Below, piece after piece: positions 63,895 to 64,000 of a stretch of DNA of 64,000 bases (its first letter is position 1; every line of letters begins with the position of its first letter). The position numbers and the translations under genes are program-made. The stretch is from Palsa-1033 sp963735455 (GTDB lineage Bacteria; Chloroflexota; Limnocylindria; Limnocylindrales; CSP1-4). The stretch lies in contig CAVTKZ010000002.1 in assembly GCA_963735455.1 (NCBI GenBank), forward strand, positions 124,001 to 188,000. The letters run 5' to 3'. The notes beneath the pieces were generated by a model. It searched no databases. It saw only the letters and a list, made by a program, of their open reading frames with translations, and was not told where the DNA came from.

Positions 63895-64000
63895 CTAGCG
63901 TCGGCGCGGGGCCGGCTTCGAGCTGCGGGCCGCCGAGCGAGCCCCGGCATTGGGGTTGGCCATCCGCAGGAAGCGCCGGTAGAAGCCGGCGAAGCCACCC
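63895..64000 (-). CDS. C-terminal end of an unknown protein (cut by window edge)
   Basis: The last 34 residues of a minus-strand gene: GGFAGFYRRFLRMANPNAGA then an Arg/Ser/Ala/Pro tail ending PRRR and TAG 63897-63895. Third-position G/C usage fits a coding gene. Too short to identify; the gene begins beyond the window. Confidence 0.5.
   Translation of the reverse strand, partial: GGFAGFYRRFLRMANPNAGARSAARSSKPAPRRR

Noticed and set aside
63734..64000. Mobile element or phage boundary at the right edge
   Set aside because: No integrase, direct repeats or composition change; only the tail of a minus-strand gene.

Overview
The window reads as a chromosomal segment of a very GC-rich free-living bacterium, most likely a Chloroflexota lineage (Limnocylindria-like), with a deep actinobacterial relative as the alternative. 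Clues are the G/C-biased third codon positions, frequent GTG starts, 1-4 nt gene overlaps, OpcA next to glucose-6-phosphate dehydrogenase, an ImuA/ImuB/DnaE2 mutasome with a DUF6504 neighbour, GAAC-N4-GTTC SOS boxes and a comEA-comEC-holA order. The taxon is an inference from family content. There is no phage, transposase or CRISPR array, and the content is mainly housekeeping.

Layout. 1-2.5 kb: an MFS exporter and a methyltransferase broken by about ten indels. 2.5-8.8 kb: a zinc-ribbon protein, an SbcD-like/YhaN-like nuclease-ATPase pair, an EamA transporter, an anchored surface protein and a P-loop kinase. 8.8-10.1 kb: a second MFS protein with two frameshifts. 10.1-21.3 kb (minus): a compact carbon-metabolism operon, tkt-rpiB-pgi-zwf-opcA-pgl-hydrolase-citrate synthase-GT87. 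21.4-25.6 kb: a PfkB kinase, an S9 peptidase and pseudouridine-5'-phosphate glycosidase. 25.6-26.6 kb: non-coding, with a 32-bp tandem repeat and a 180-nt element of nested inverted repeats. 26.6-31.2 kb: an ABC-2 exporter, a duplicated-domain protein, a 51-residue membrane protein and a HAD phosphatase. 31.3-37.2 kb: pyrG, transaldolase, rho and a LysM/M23 protein. 37.3-40.3 kb: obgE-nadD-rsfS and a zinc-finger protein. 40.3-45.6 kb (minus): comEA, a split comEC and an HD-HolA fusion. 45.7-48.6 kb: a lectin-like/LLM pair, small proteins and a CGNR regulator with a divergent promoter. 48.6-55.5 kb: leuS, two tRNA-Ala genes, a TAT-exported arylsulfotransferase-like lipoprotein, a YgjP-like metalloprotease, a VOC protein and an esterase. 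55.6-63.7 kb: imuA-imuB-DUF6504 and dnaE2, behind two nearly identical SOS promoters.

How it works together. The central operon covers much of the oxidative and non-oxidative pentose-phosphate pathway (pgi, zwf, opcA, pgl, rpiB, tkt, with a transaldolase at 33.2 kb); gnd and rpe are not in the window. The right end is a DNA-damage mutagenesis unit under probable LexA control. The com locus encodes the DNA-uptake receptor and channel next to the clamp-loader delta subunit.

Most single-gene frameshifts are one extra base, often inside a G-run, in genes that otherwise look intact. I read them mainly as sequence errors, concentrated at the left end. The least explained signals are the structured non-coding elements at 26.06-26.24 kb and 59.0-59.5 kb, the hairpin holding the comEA start codon, and the HD-HolA fusion.
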